Of a stretch of DNA of 64,000 bases, positions 34,701-49,300 are shown in pieces. Location: contig JAQZDE010000039.1 in assembly GCA_037576195.1 (NCBI GenBank), positions 93,343 through 157,342 on the forward strand. Direction: 5' to 3'. The notes beneath the pieces were generated by a model that had not been told where the DNA came from, made no database searches, and saw nothing but the letters and a program-made list of their open reading frames with translations. This DNA comes from Phytoseiulus persimilis. Taxonomy: Eukaryota > Arthropoda > Arachnida > Mesostigmata > Phytoseiidae. Both the position numbers and the translations under genes were made by a program. Position 1 is the stretch's first letter. Each line of letters opens with the position of its first letter.

Positions 34701-37343
34701 CGGTCATCTCCTCATAAATGCTCCTCCTTGTGCAGACTCTGAGGCCATTTCTCTTTTAATCGGTCGTCTTCTCATCATATTCGCATGGAGAATAAAGAAT
34801 GCACGTATCCTGGATTGAGGATCAAACCGGGAGCTCAAAACTCGGTTCTGCCATTGGCCTGCTCCGACGTTCTTGCCTCATCTTTCTGGCATGCTCCAAC
34901 ATCGAGGGGCAGTCTCGGCATTGCCTCGGGGCGAATAATAATTTGGCGTCAGATCGAAATCCGAGCTCGAGCATCTCGCCAACGTGATACGGGCGCTTTC
35001 GAAGCGGAGACTCGCAGCTACTCGAGCAGGCTGAGCTCCAAAGATATAAAGATAAAAAGATTCTCAACTCAACGCGCGTACCCCGAGAGTGATGCCAGGC
35101 GCGAAAATTGAACGAATAAAACGCAACCCGAGCGAGCGGGAGCCTCTGAAATCAGACTCAGAGAACATGCTTTTTGAGATAGCACGCCCAGAAGGTTCTT
35201 CCTTCATCAGAGGCAATGCTGGAAGACGGAGTTTCGAGTTCATTGTTACCCGTCATGATTTGTCGATCGGCGCGGCACGAAACACACGGGGCAATCGTGG
35301 AATATAAAGTCGACGCTATCGCCTCAGGCGGCTCGACACTTCCTCAGAGGGAAGTGCAGGGGAGCGATCGGGAACTTCTTTCGAGACTCATCGTATTTCC
35401 AGTCAGAGTTCAAGTCGCACATTGCTATTCCATCGAACGTTTAGCATTGTGGCCTCATTAGCACAGGCCACGCCATGAAGTCAGTCCTCTCCCTTTTGCT
35501 AACCGAGTCCGTTCTGTAATCTTCCATTTGTCGAAACCTAACTTTTTCCTCTAGAATTCGAGAAATCAAATTAACGCTGAGCCAACTGTACAGCTCCCAC
35601 TCGCAATGTCCGGCAACCATCGCACTTGACCGCTCAATGCCTGCGGAATACGATCGTGTGTTCCAACAGCAATCGAGTAGACCGAGCAGCCCCAGCGATT
35701 CTCTAGAATATCGAGGCTTCAAACGCCATTCCAGGGGTTCGTGATAGGTTTGTTCAGGAATCGTAGACCGCGACGGAACCGATCACCTGACCCTGTAGCC
35801 TCGAAAGCGGTTTCCGTTTCCAGATGGATCTTCGCCAGTTCATTTTCAACCCGAGTTTAGTAGTTCCTGAAACAACTCTTCTAAATAGAGTTCCGTGTCA
35901 TACCATGACGCCTGTGCTCGGCTCATTCTCTGAGTGTTCGGATGTCATTCCAGTTCCTCCGTCAGCTCGCAGCCTACTCACCTGTGTGGCTATTCTCCGA
36001 CCATATCAGACCGCTTTCATCGGAAAAAAATCAGAAATAGCTGTCTACTTCAACGAGTTCTGAAACGAATTCTCAAGCGCGCCATCCGATCACGTTCAAT
36101 CACAGGCTTCGATGGATGACATCAACCTATCATCAAGAGTTTTTGTGCGGATGATGATTTCTGATCATGGATGATCCTCTGGTGTTCGTGGAGCAATCCG
36201 TCAGGCAAGTCACAAGCATCCAATGATCGACTGCCGCGAGGTACTCTGGCAGTGGGTCATCACTGAGAACTCGTAAGAAGTTTCCCAAAATTTGACCGAA
36301 TCGCCGAGCTCCTTGGATGGACTCCGAAGGCTTGTCGAATGCATCGCGTCCGGTTCCTTCTGCTGAATCGGTCTCAGAGAGCCAGTACTCGCCCGACTGT
36401 AACAGCCCCGGAGAATATGTGCCGTGTGCTGCAGGAAGGCGGCCATCAGGAGCAGCTCGCTGTCATGAAAATTCGGATTTTTATTTTCCAGAACATCGCG
36501 ATTTGTCCGGGCAGTGGTTTATGGGGTGAATCCGAACCGCGGCGTCGGCGCCCTTGCCAGCAAGCTAACGGGGAGCTGGATCGGCAAGCCGGGAGGAATC
36601 CCGGAGCATCCCGCTGGCGGGCTCGCCACCGTGCTAAGCAGTCAGTCAGTCAGTTAAGCCAGGCATCCAGTCATTTTGCCAGCCGCGAATCCTGGCGAAG
36701 GTGTGTGTGCGGCTGTGTGTGTGTGTTGTTGGAAGAAGACGCTGGCTCGTTCGCTCCCTTTGATGAAAGGGAAAGCGAGTTGAGGTCCGGCCCGGAGCTT
36801 GGAATGGAACGTCGAAAGCGTCAGATGGTCTGACAGTGCGCTGCGTCTTCGCTGCTCGCCGGATAGAGCAGCCAACAGCATCAGATACTTGGATTACACG
36901 CCGAACATTTGAAGCGAAGTGTCTACCTCGTTTAGTGCCGACCGCTTGTTCGCTCGAGAACTGTTTTCGTTCTCAAGCTGGTTCGTTCGCCTGGTGCGTT
37001 CTACCGTTCAGAGATCCGCACGGGGTTGAATCACCCAAACGTGCGCTCCTCCTGCTGTTCGCTTGGTGCCGCGGTCGTGCCGGCTAATCAGCGGAAAGCA
37101 ATCTCATCGTCATACTTTTTCATCCTCTGCGCGAATCGGAACTCCCAGCCGAGGACACCTAACCCGCCCCCGGCTCAGCTGAAGGTTGGTCGTCAAGGAT
37201 CCGTTGTTCTTTGCGGGCACTAGCGGAGACCACCTAACAGCTCATCATACGTTTGGCAACTGTAGAGGGTCCTTCATCCGGCCGAGCGTTGCAATGAATT
37301 AATGAATAAGTGAATAGTGATTGTGCCATAGTGAACACAAGGG
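28708..37343. other. Gene-poor interval upstream of the GMC oxidoreductase
   Basis: Nothing I can assign. Several ORFs of 100-220 codons occur (longest plus-strand 31435-32094, 219 codons; minus 28769-29311 and 30178-30618), but none shows a known domain, signal peptide or splice-consistent chain, and their lengths are near chance for 64 kb. CA-rich and GT-rich low-complexity tracts lie at about 28781-28860 and 36700-36728. The last kilobase probably holds the promoter and 5' UTR of the GMC gene. Confidence 0.35.
36700..36728. repeat. GT microsatellite
   Basis: Interrupted run of GT dinucleotides (gtgtgtgtgc ggctgtgtgtgtgtgt) about 0.6 kb upstream of the GMC oxidoreductase start. Confidence 0.7.
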
Positions 37344-40300
37344 ATGAGAATGCGCCAAATTCGACGTTCGGCTACGGCCACTTCTCTGTTAGGCTGTTGT
37401 ACTTTGCTGCTCGTGGTGTTGAATCAATTCCACAAGTGTGATGCGTTCTACGGCTCGGAAGGGGGACGGCCGATGTTCGATATTCCGATTCTGCCGGCTC
37501 TCATCCCGTTCTCAGCCTTCATTTTCGTTCGGTTTGGCGAACAAGTGGTACCGTTCCAGGCAAAGAAGCTCAACACCGAATACGACTACATCGTCGGTGA
37601 GTACAGCTGTCATCTTTCTTAGACTCGACGACGCTCGCCAGAGCATGCGCTGTAACTCTCACGAAAGCGAGGGATATGGCTTCTCGAGGAGAAAACGTCG
37701 GTGTCGATATTCCACGAAACTCTGATCAGACGCGAAAAGCACATACGTCAACGGAATCTCCAAATCGAACATTAGAAAACACACCTCAGTGGCTGATAAC
37801 AGATTCTGACTCTCTTGCGGGAAACACTGCTCACTGACTGAGAGCGCTTTGCCCATAGTTCCGATACAGTGCAATATTCAGCTAGTTTACCCCGATATTT
37901 CTGACTGGAATAGATTTGGCGCCGACTGAGAAGCGCACCGGAAACGAACACAGGACGATCTGTGGTCCACACGGCGCGTGGACGATCTGACTGAAGGAAC
38001 GGAAGATAAGGAACGTAATGAAACTTACCAGGCTAGATGCCAATTACATACGTCTGCGCATCATTCCTCTTTATTGTAGGGCCTCAATCGTCGAAACCAT
38101 AGCAGTAGCAGCACTGCTACTTGTTGTAGGTTTTCCGTTATAGCGATGTCAATGAATCTTCAAACGAACAATCGGTACGAACATTGGCATGTTCCGGCGG
38201 CCGACTCGCAATCAACACGAATCGAATGCAGCAGAAAGTGCGCGTGAATGATTCAGTAGTGAATAGAGAAATATGTTTTGAAAATCGGTCGATGTGATCA
38301 ACAGCGGCAGGACCTGAACCCCGTCGGCGATTGTATCCCGGCCGTTCCCAAGTCGTTCCCACTCGGAACACGCCTCGATACTTGTGGAATTTCGAGCTTT
38401 ATGTGGATCCCGTTCAGTCACTCCCCATTGTTTGGTTCGGGACATTTCCTCGAGCTTCCGATCAATGAATCGGAACACATCTTGAGCCAGCATGGCGGAA
38501 ATCAGGAACTGCTATCGACGACGTTCGAATTTTCGAAGCCATCGAGTGCAATCACTGATCGAGAAAGCGGCGCGCCTTGTTGCGACTCGATTTGTTCCGC
38601 GCCGGAAGCTCCTAGCGTCGAGCTCTCGGGTCGGAACAGTATTGGAACCACGGTTCCATTCCCCCCTACCACTGCCTGGAGGAGCTGGAATATCAGAACG
38701 GAGATCAGGTGCACGGAAGAATTGTCGCTCTGCGGATTCGTCCTTGTATCGGCTTGTTCCGCATGCTTTCGATCTGGCTGGCTCGACGGATCGAGTTGAT
38801 CTGGAGCGTTTTGAGTCTTTTCCCTTCAGGTTGATTTCGTCTCCGACTTCCGGTGACTGAAAAACGTAACTACTCAAATGTTGCTCGTGCAAACGGCCCC
38901 AGCCACGAAAGTCTCCCGTTGGGATACTGTGCAGCGCTGGTCAAGAGAAGAACATTTACAAGCATATCAGCGTTCGAATTTCTGTGTTATTCCAAACTTC
39001 GAAGGGAATCCGCGGTTTCTCGTATTCCCCTTCACCAAGTTTAACATCGCTGCAGCCCCCCTGGTGAGTCGCCTGCTGGCTGGACCGTTTGTGCCCATAC
39101 GATCTCTGAAACAATCACCGCGCATTTCGTTCAGCAGCCTTTTTCGCTCGGGCTCCGGAGAGCCTCTGATCTGATGTCACCATTTTGGTCACACTTTGTT
39201 GGCTTCCTTTTCCCGTTGAGGACTTCCAGTCGAAAACGGAACAAAATTATTCAAATTCGGGTCCACGAAGCTTCGCATGATCAATCGGCTTCGGAGTACA
39301 TCTCGAGAAAAAAGCAAGGAAGTTCGTTTCGTAACGTTATTATCGAAATATCAGCATTTTGAGATGTCGAATTTGACAAATCCGACGCGCGTTGTCAGAG
39401 GGCACACGTTTGAGTCTTCCGATATTTCAGTTGTTGGGAACTCCGCCTGTTGGAAAAAAAGGTCGTTTCCCTCTGCGGTTCGGAACCATGGTTTCGTAGT
39501 GGACGTAAACACGTTTCCTTAACGGTATGGACTTCACGCGGACGCAGAGTATCATTCTCTTGATGATTGGGGAAGCCCACCGCTCGTGGAATATTTTCCC
39601 TTTGTCAGCTCTTCTCGGCTCTCCTCTGCTTTGTGGGCTGTCCCAGCGAGGAAGGAGACGGAGCGAAGTTGAATAATTGTTCTGTCGCGTTTGTCGCCGC
39701 GTCGCCGGCTTCAGGTGTTCTGGAAGTGCTGAAGTTGAGTCATACTCCGTCACACATTCACATCGATGACAAACTGTCCTCGTAGCACGATTCCCACATT
39801 TTCTCAATGGACAAGTACTGCGTATTGAAGAGAAAGCTTCTGAAAACATTGTGCCCCCCACCTTCATCATAATATGTTGGTCGCAGCACGCGATTCCTAC
39901 AACGAGTCGCATTTCATTAACGCCGTAGAAGACGATCTGACAGTCTTCGAGTCGGGAAGAAAGGATCCCGGGGCCGACTAATGTCCGGGAATCTTCCGAC
40001 GCTCTATGTTTTACCGGTAAATAAGCCGAGGAATTAAAAGCTTTCCGAATTCCATCTCATGAACGAGCTGCGGTGTGACATCATTCCAGACTTGCTGAGC
40101 TTATCTTACCGCTCGCGATTGTAGGTTCTGGACCGCGGCAGCTTGCGTTCAAGTTTTAAGAGCATCTCGTTCGGGAACCGGCACTGTTAATCCTGCCAAT
40201 CCGAAAACAATATTTAAACCAGGACTATACTCGGAAGTGACTGGCCAGACTTTTTCTCTCATTGTTCGAATCCAGCGATTGTCTCGCCGTCTTTCCCCAT

Positions 40301-43300
40301 CCCCTGTTCTAACAAATATCGTTGGAAACTAAGTAACCGACAAATTCATTGACCCGGAATAAGAGCGCACCCAACCCAATTCGAAGCTCACATTTTTGAG
40401 GAGTTTTCTGACAAACATTCGCTGACCTCGTTTGAGATCATATTTCGCGCGAAACTGACTCCCAGTCGTATTCCTTGACACCTAGAACTGATGGATGTCG
40501 CACCGTCGGACCCCTTTGAGGAGGTTGCGTTACAGCTAGCGGTACAGCCCGGCTTTGATTCGGCATAACTCTCACGAAGTTGTTTTCCTCCCCGTTTTCG
40601 ATCGTGCCCTTCTTCCCGCCCCGTGATCTACACCCTCCATCCTTCATTCTCAGAGAGTAGGGAACGGGTCACCTTCGGTCGGATATGTAGCACGATCCCG
40701 TATCAATTTTTCCACATGATGGGTTGAGTTGCGGAATCCACGATCGCCCGCAATGAGGAGCGAGGAACTGTCATCCCTTCAATATCCGTCAGCGAGTCCC
40801 GAAGGCGTTCGCGGTTTTTTTTTTCGAACCTTCCGAGCCGAGGCTTCCGCCCCACTCCGAACGAAGCTCCGCAGAGATCCGTCATCACAGCCTCGGTCTG
40901 TCATGCGTACTTCCACCCAGAATCGCTTTCTCACTTTTCCGCGGGGACTCGCTAACGACCCACGAGACCTGCTGCTGACGACGCCAACTTCGGATCAACG
41001 AGCTAAATTGTTTCTGAACGATACTTCACTCCTTCGCGGCCTGAACAAGCGGAGGAGGAAGGGACGGAAGCTAGAAAGAAAAATGGGAAACTTGAAAGAT
41101 AGACAAACGACGAAACAGCGAAAGATTCCGCTGTTCCCGTCACCCGCTAGTCCGAACGCTTCCGACCTACCTCTCGTTCGAAACCTTCTCAGGAGTTCTT
41201 GTTTCACTTTTTGGTGCTTCCATTTGTTCTCTCATCGTGTCTCACTTCGTGATGAATTAACTCAATCGCACAATGATCTCGTCCCGGGAGCCGAAGCTCT
41301 GGTCCTGTGAGGTGGGCTATGTACAGACCGGGAGTGCGATCCGCTTCATCGTGACCTTTACCTGTACGCACGAGCTACCAGTCTGTCTTGGAACTCAACG
41401 TGCCACGTCAGGTGAGGGCTTCGAAACTTTGATTATGGGGTTCCAGAAGGTAAATCGCCTTGATATCGAACGCCCAGGGCTCTAGTCAAGGTGCTGGAGT
41501 TCGGAATTCGCCCGCCGCTGTCAGTGAGTTTGCGGGATTTCTGACAACGTCGCAAAGGAGAGTCGTTCTCCCGGTGATTATGTGCTCGTTCGAATCGAGG
41601 ACGGTTGCTCAGAAACCACTGTGACCTGCCTCCGGTATACGACACGCGGCCGGCCCGCTTGCACCTGTTGGCTGGAGCAAACACAACCGGTGTTTTTGTA
41701 GAGCACTGAGCCGATTTTTTTCCCCTACTTTCTCCCAAACTCTCCTAACGCTTGGAGAAACGGCAAGAAACTGGCTGCATTTTGCGGCATGGCACGGACG
41801 TTCGTCCGTCCATGGATGTCTCGCCCATCAGCTTAAAATCAGAAAGCGCCTCTCGTTCCCAATGAATCGATTGCGGGAGCTTCACCTGTGCGGGTGGCGC
41901 ACAACAGCATCGTCTGACGGGGAATCGCTTTCCCGGTTGCTCATCTGCAGAAAAACCGAGCACAAAAACCAAGTCACCAGACCCTGAAAACTTTCGTTTC
42001 TCAGAACAAAACGGAAACAGAGACCGCACCGGAGGACTTCAAGAAAATATTTGCAACAGCCTCGGCCGCTGACTTTACGAAGCTGGGGCCCGAGGAGCAC
42101 ACGGGGGACACAATCTGAGGGACATTGCGATGAGCTGAAGTCGATCGCCGCTCGAGCCGCCGGCAACCATTGTGGAGGGGAGAACGATTTGCCCGACAGG
42201 CGATTCGGCAGCTTTTCCAGTCTTCCGTCGGATGACGCGTTCGTCGGTTTGTTAGAGGCTCTATTCAACGGCCGCCACTGGACGCGGCGCGCTCTTTGAC
42301 ATAACACCCACATTTTCAAAGGCCATCATAGCTGTGTTTGCGTGCGAGCACGCGCGTCTGTTTGCTTCTCCGCAAAACGGTGATCGTTTACATCTGCGCT
42401 GCGGAAGTTCGAAGACGGCTGCCTGCCGGCGACGTGTTTTGTCAACGAGCCTCACCGAAACGCGTGAGCATGGAGCACCGGGTGACAGAGTCAACAGCTG
42501 ATCGTCCACTGAATATTCTGCCGGGCGGTCCTCCGGAGCTAAAGCGGATCCCTTCCCGGCCAAAGGGGGAGGTCCATGAACCGGTCAATGCTCAATTGAT
42601 CATTACAACTTTGCTTGCCGCTCCACGCACATTGAGGGACCGATCGCCGGCCGGTTTCAGCTCGATTCGGATCTGATTCGTTGCGGCTCCATGAAGTTGA
42701 TATTTCCTCAAGACGAGAACTCTCTCCGAGCTCAAATATCGTCTCTTGCCGTTCCGACGCATAGACGATGACTTCTTTGCTTCCTGGCAGCCCTTATCTA
42801 CCGGCAGATTCAGAAGAAGTCCGCACTGCATGACATGTCGACCCGAAGAACCACCAGTCAAACGTGGAGGGAGACGTCAAAAAAAAGTCTTCTTCAGATC
42901 CAAATCTTGCCTCCGGATCTCGGACTGCCCATGCCTCCCAGCTGGCTGGCCAGCTCGGCCGGTTGATCGTCTGGTTGACTGACTGACTGACTGGCTGCGT
43001 TGTCTCCATTCGCCCGCAAAAAAAAAGATGGAGACGATTCCGAAGCCGGGCACCCAAAAAGATCGTTATCGACGCCCACTTGTGATAATATCAATTTCGA
43101 AGTTGTAATCCAAATCGGAATTCGTCGTGATGGGAGTGAAGATACTGATGGGAGAAGCAAGAAGTCGATGTGAAGTTTCAAAAATAAAATGAGCTTCTCG
43201 GAATAAATCGAGCATAAATGGAATCTTGAGCCGAAGTAGATGATGTTGAGCTGGGAACAGCGACCGAGGATCAAGGGCCCCGACATGAGAGAGAGAGAGA

Positions 43301-46300
43301 GAAAGATATCTGAGCGAACATTTTGATACGTCTCCGTCTGAATGTTCGACTTTTCGTCGAGTGGCGTCGATTCGGGGGTGTGCCCGCATTGTGAGGACCG
43401 ATGGGGTAAGAAAAACGGGTGGTCGCAAAGATCAGACTTTTTTCATCCATAAAAAAAAGAAACGACAACAACGAGAAGGCATAGGTTCCCGGTCTGCATT
43501 GTCCCCGTCATTGAGAATCGGAGACGCTCGCTCCTTCCTCCTGCACCGCCGTGATTATCGAGCAGCTCTCAATCCAAGTCAGCACACGGTTAATTCTCGC
43601 AAATCTGTTCTCCCGTGTTTTCCGCGTTTCATTCGCGGGATCGGGGAATCGCCGCCAGGCAAGGAGAAAACCCTGTGCATCTCACCTGGGTTTTCTCTGA
43701 GGGATCATTTCCTTCGTTAACTTGAGCGGGAGGAACGACGAACACACTATAGTTAGGAGCCGAGTCTCGCGAAAAGCACTGCGCTGTGTTGTAAGCGACA
43801 GCGGTGACATCTCCATCAACGACAACTTGCGGGCGTGGCTACGTCGAAGATTCCGATGTTCGTGAAAGCGCTTGTTCCGTCCCACCGAAATATCGTTTTG
43901 TGAACGTTTAGCTCCTAGTTAGGATGAATCCCTGATTCGGTTGTGGCTGGTCACTTTGAAGGCCGCGGTGTCCACGGTTGCCGCTTTGAATGGGGCATAG
44001 GCGTTTTTTGTCAAGTTCACAATGGCTGAGTACTTGAACGCGAGCCGAGTGACGCAAGACCGACCCAGTCAAGGGGTTCAAGAAGATAAACAAATAGCCA
44101 GTTTTGTTTTCTGTGTCATCCAACACGGTTTTTCAGTTGACGGTTTCCGCGCTTGGCCAGAATAGATCAGCGGATGTGGCGTTTAGGAAGCGGTCAGCTC
44201 CAGCACTAGCCGTCCATGGGCAGAACCTCATCGACTTAACGAGTTTTTCCATGCTGCGCCGTACTGTCGGGGTTCCATATACATGCCACCAGTTAATCAT
44301 CAAAGTCAGAGGTCTTTCTGGCGATTGCCGATGACGGTGGGGTGTACGAGCGCGTGATAACGTTTTCGACAGACGCGGCTCCGGACGCTTCGTCTCGTCT
44401 TCATCGTTGTCGTCGCTGTTTGTAGCAGTCGTAGTGCTCCGTGGCAGGCTTTGCCACTGCGTCTTCTGTCTGAAATGAGTCCGTCGGCGTTCCTCACCCA
44501 CGATGGTTCCGGGTCGGACCAAATGTTCTGTTCCTTCCAAGAGTATCATGCCAGGTCGCGACACTGCAGATGTTCCCTCTCCAGGGTCGAGTTTCGATAT
44601 TGCTCACTTACCAACCCTGTTCATTGATAGACGGACCGATTGGCTACAGATGAGGCAGAGTGTACCACGATCGATTGATTGATTGACCGATCGATCGACC
44701 GAGCAGCCGCAACATATGGATTAATATCGCCGTGAAACTTGCTACCATCATATTCATCCTCGACATCATCTTCTTCGGAGTGATCGTTTGACATACGGAA
44801 ACGTCAATCATTGCAGGCAGTCTCACAGCAGATTTGACTTTTTTGGATTTCATGATTTGGATATTTACGTGGATCCGATCGCTTCTCGGGAATTGCTACA
44901 CACGAGCTGGAGTGAATTGACCAGCTGCTGGCGCTCTGATCGGCTCCCATACGATTTCACTCCAGGCGTGACGCCGGATAGCCCGATTTCGACCGATCGG
45001 ACCCTTGATATCAGTATTTTCTGCAAGCACCTCTAAGCGACCTCGGTCATCCCGCGTCGCACAAGGGACATCAGAGATCCGCAGGAGCCGAAACGCCCTC
45101 TGGTCGCGGACAACCTCCATCGCTATTAGTGTGGGGGTCGGGGAGGGTTCACTCCCTCGGTCCTGGCCGCCTATGAATCTCTTCCGATTGGAACATCAAC
45201 AAGAAGTGCAGGAGGAAGCAGTTGTTCAAAATGCTATTACTCAACAGTGGAACCAACGGCGAACGGGATCAGATCTTCCGCACCGTGAGAGTATCTGTCC
45301 GAGGCGCCGCGTAAAGAGTAGCAACTTCAACCACGTTAACGAGGATTCGGAGAGAATGTAGCGATCACCGCTTTAACTATGGTGTTGTGATTGTTTTGCT
45401 GCCTTCCTTCGCAAAAAATGCGTTTTTTGAATCGCCGTCGCTCCAACTAATGGGCTGGATGCGATACGAAAGAGATTCCCCCTGTTCAGTTCCAGCGCTA
45501 TTCTTGATTCTCATCTTCACCCGATGCCGTTTGGAGCTATTTGGTGTAGAGCGGATGGGTAGAATCAAAACGAAAGAACGAAGGAGGATGGGTTCACGTG
45601 ACGCTTACGAAATTCGGGTGTTAGGCGTTTCCGCACGCGATCTTGGCTTATTTTCACTGCAAGAGAATAATTCACTTATTCCGTTCACGAAAACTTACAC
45701 GTCACGATCCGATTTGGCAGGGGAACCTTCATAACAAAGCCTCCCACAACCCTTGTTACATTGGAGCTGAGCAGTTCCGATGATTCCCAGCTTTGATCGG
45801 GTTCTGTCTGAATTGAATGAATGGGGAGTGCGGGCGAGTGAATGAGCTCTGACAGTAAGTCGAGGTCACGACCTGAGCTAGGCAGATCTGTTCCTGCTCG
45901 ATGTGAAGTTTCCTCGCTCGTTGCATCGGAGGAGAACACTGGGAAGATCGTCTCCGTCGAGTATTTTCGCAGAAGAAAATCTCCGGTAACTCGCTTTCTG
46001 TATGGAAAAAAAGGCGTCACTCTTTCGCTGGTTCCCGTTTGAAAAACTTGGGAAGTACCGCAAATGCTTCTTCTGTTGATGGTTTCCTTCGTTTCCCTCG
46101 TCCCGTTTCACTACCGGTCGGGCTTTTTTGCAAAGTCGCGGATCCAACGTCGTTGAATCGTCGAAGGAATGCGAAAGCACTTTTCTCTGATGGAAAACTT
46201 TTTATAGTTCTATTTCTATTTATTTATAGTTCTGATTTTCATTCAAAAACTCCGGCTTGATCGTTGCCGACGCTTCCGGTGCCCGCAGCTGACTCATGGG

Positions 46301-49300
46301 CCATCGAAGCAGCACGCGTTGACACGATTTTCTGCCAGAACTAATCGGTTGCCCGCAAAGTTCAAATCAGGCGCCGCAGAAGAACGCTTTCGCGCGTTCA
46401 CGGGTCCGGTGGAGCTACCTGATCAGATCGTCTCGGAGGGACTTGCCCATGGCGCTTTTTGGCTCACTAGTCGCGTGCGAAGGAAACCACCCCCTATGAT
46501 GATGTCTGCTCAACTTCATCGTTACCCAACCACCTCTGCCTTCATACTTCCGTTGTTTCGATAAGGGCTCTAGTCTTCTGACAGTTCGGTGCTACCTGGT
46601 TCACTCACTTCCCAGACCTCCAACTTGTATTTACGAGTTTGCGATAAGATGATCTCGCCCGGCTCACTCCGTGGTCGAATGCCTGATTGCGGAAGGTCGG
46701 ACGGCGAGAATCTGCGGGCTCTACTCGAACCGTGACGGCGAAACGTCGATGAGCAAAACAAGGAGCTCACAACTTCATGGATGGCTTTTAACGACCTCAT
46801 TCTGTCGCTGGTATTTGAAATCCATTTCTGCTGAGAAACTTCTGGAGCTGGTTTTGGGATGATTCTCATTCAGCTTGACCGCTCTTCCGAAGTTTGAACA
46901 CTTGCTATCAGTCCGAGCCGTTGCTCCCACATCGTTTTTGTTGTGGCGGTGGCCGTTGGCGGATTACAGACTCATGATGTTCACGGGGGAGAGATACACC
47001 AGAACAGAGTCGATGAGACGGTCCCGAGTCTGAGAAAGAGGTTCCATCGAAGTCGTGAGCGTTTCTCGCGGAGGACCATGACTGCACGCTCGGATTCCCA
47101 TGCTCGGTGAAAATATTTTTTCCTAAATAATCTACTGGGTGCATCGCGATAATGGACTCGAGTGGAACGCCAGCGCAGCGCTCGCGGGCCGCATGGGCTG
47201 CGCTTTCAGCGAGAATTCCGACTGTATTCGCGAGAGGATCCTTACTGGGTCGGTCGCGTATGAGCGCTCGTGACCCGGCCGCTGCTCAATTTACGATAGT
47301 TGTCGCGTCAGAACAAATCACGCGTATGCCTTCGAAACACGGATTGTCGCGGATTACAGAAGAAGATAGCGCTCACTGGAGAGCACAGTGAGCGCACGGA
47401 TCTGTCGACGGAAGACTGGCCGCGGAGTATTATCTCCCGCCTAAATTTCGAATCGAGAGCCACTTCTTTTCATCATCAAACGGCTGGATTCATCTCTAGG
47501 AGGAGAGCTCCATTCAATCGCCTTCGATCCGATACTGAGAAAAAACTCCCGGACTTAAGGCTGCCCGGTTAAAGATCCCTGCGTGAGTCGTAACAGTGTT
47601 TCACTGTCCTGCCTTCGGATCGCAAACTCCGTCGTCGATGAAACGTGCGGATCATGGCTCACATCGTACGACAACCTTTGCCGGAATCTCCTCAGTACGC
47701 TATTCAGGCACCCGAGCCGTCGAGAAAAATATCATTTGTGAGCCGCTTTCGCATCAACACTTAGAGATGAAGTGACTCTTATCTTCCAAAGGAAACAATC
47801 ATTCTTTGTTGTTGTCGCCAGTGAATTCGTCGTCACCGCCGTTTCTAAAGGTTTTCTGTACCGTGTGGCGTAACGCCCGAACGTCCTGAAACGCTATTAA
47901 TACGAAAGCATCAAGTTCTTTGAAAACGTCAGGGAGGAAGGGTGATGGTGGAACGAAGCAGGAGCAGGCATTCTAAATTGGTGGGATCCGACCTAGACTT
48001 AAATAGAATGCGTCGAACGGCCCTCGTTGCGCAAGTGAAGCTAGCCGAGATGAAGACTTTTGTTTAGAGATCCTTGACGACGACGGACTTTTATTCCGGT
48101 TATATTCGTTTTTTTTTCGTCGGTTCGATTCCCAGATGACCGTCAGTGGAAACGGGTTTCGGACCTCTACGCATTGGCAGTAGAGAGGGGGGGGGGGGGG
48201 GAGAAATCAGCCGTCGAGATCGGGGATAACCGATCGAGATAACCAGAGCCGGAATTTGCGACCAACTCCGCTAGCCATGAACGGAATTCAGCGGCACCAC
48301 GCCGAAGATCTGCTCCGGAAAATGATCCAAATGGAAGATTTCAATGCTCTCTTTCGGAGCGTCTGAAGAGAGTCATGCTAACGTTCTAGTCTATCGAATC
48401 CATTGCTCGTGTTGTTCAGAAAATTCGCTGACGCATGTTCTTCGTTTTGCCTCGGTTTCTGTAGTTTTTTCGCCTCACGACTTCGTGAGTGTTCGTGAGC
48501 CTGGTTGTGCATGAATCCGTGTGGTGAATAACACCCTGCGATTCTAAGACAGATGTCCTACCGGGAGCGCTTCCTCTGAATTTCTCGCCCTTTCGACGGC
48601 CGCCGACTTCGCACTCGCTGGTTCCCTAGAAATTCGAAAGAAGACGTTCGCACCCAGAACTGCACGAACAGCTTCGTGGAATCGACGAGTTCAACACGTC
48701 GGTGTGTGAGCGTGCTACACGCTGACCAAGCTCTATCACCGAACAAAGTTGACATCAACGAAAAACTCATTGTTCCCTCCTTTGAATCCTTGACTTCAGT
48801 CTAGCCGGCAGTGACACTCGGTTCGGATTCATTGAGTCGACTTTATCGAGTCTGAAACCTAGCCCAGAACCGCGGACGTGGTCGGCGATGATTTTCTGTC
48901 GATTTGGGTTAACCTCTGTGCAGTCATGAAGCGAATTGACCTGGTCCCGATCGAAGTCCACTGGTGTCCGTCGAAGTTCAGTGCAGTTCCTCCAGTAGAG
49001 TCCCTAATATAGATTCCGCGTTCGGTCATCAAAACGGAAGTTCGTTCACATTCATTTCTCCTACCTGGACACGATAATTCACAATCGAAATCTTTCAGTT
49101 CCTGTCAAACTTCTCTCCATCGTTGATGCGGGAAGCCGTTGTGTCAATTTTCCCTGGCGTCAGTGATACGTTTGCAGAAAAGGATCGATTTGAAAACTTG
49201 AACGACGCTCGAACCCAGCTTTTCCGGGTCGAATGGTTTGGGTGCATACACCATCCCGGCTTCAGCCGGGACTGGTAAGCATTGAAAGCGGGCAGCCGAT

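Noticed and set aside
36339-36833. 164-codon ORF just upstream of the GMC gene
   Set aside because: Runs through a GT microsatellite and low-complexity sequence likely to be promoter or 5' UTR; no protein features.
40729-41310. 193-codon basic plus-strand ORF inside the GMC intron
   Set aside because: Arg/Ser-rich without family match, and its length is near chance expectation.
48125-48140. Second B-box-like motif (ggttcgattcc)
   Set aside because: No matching T-arm stem and no upstream A box or cloverleaf.
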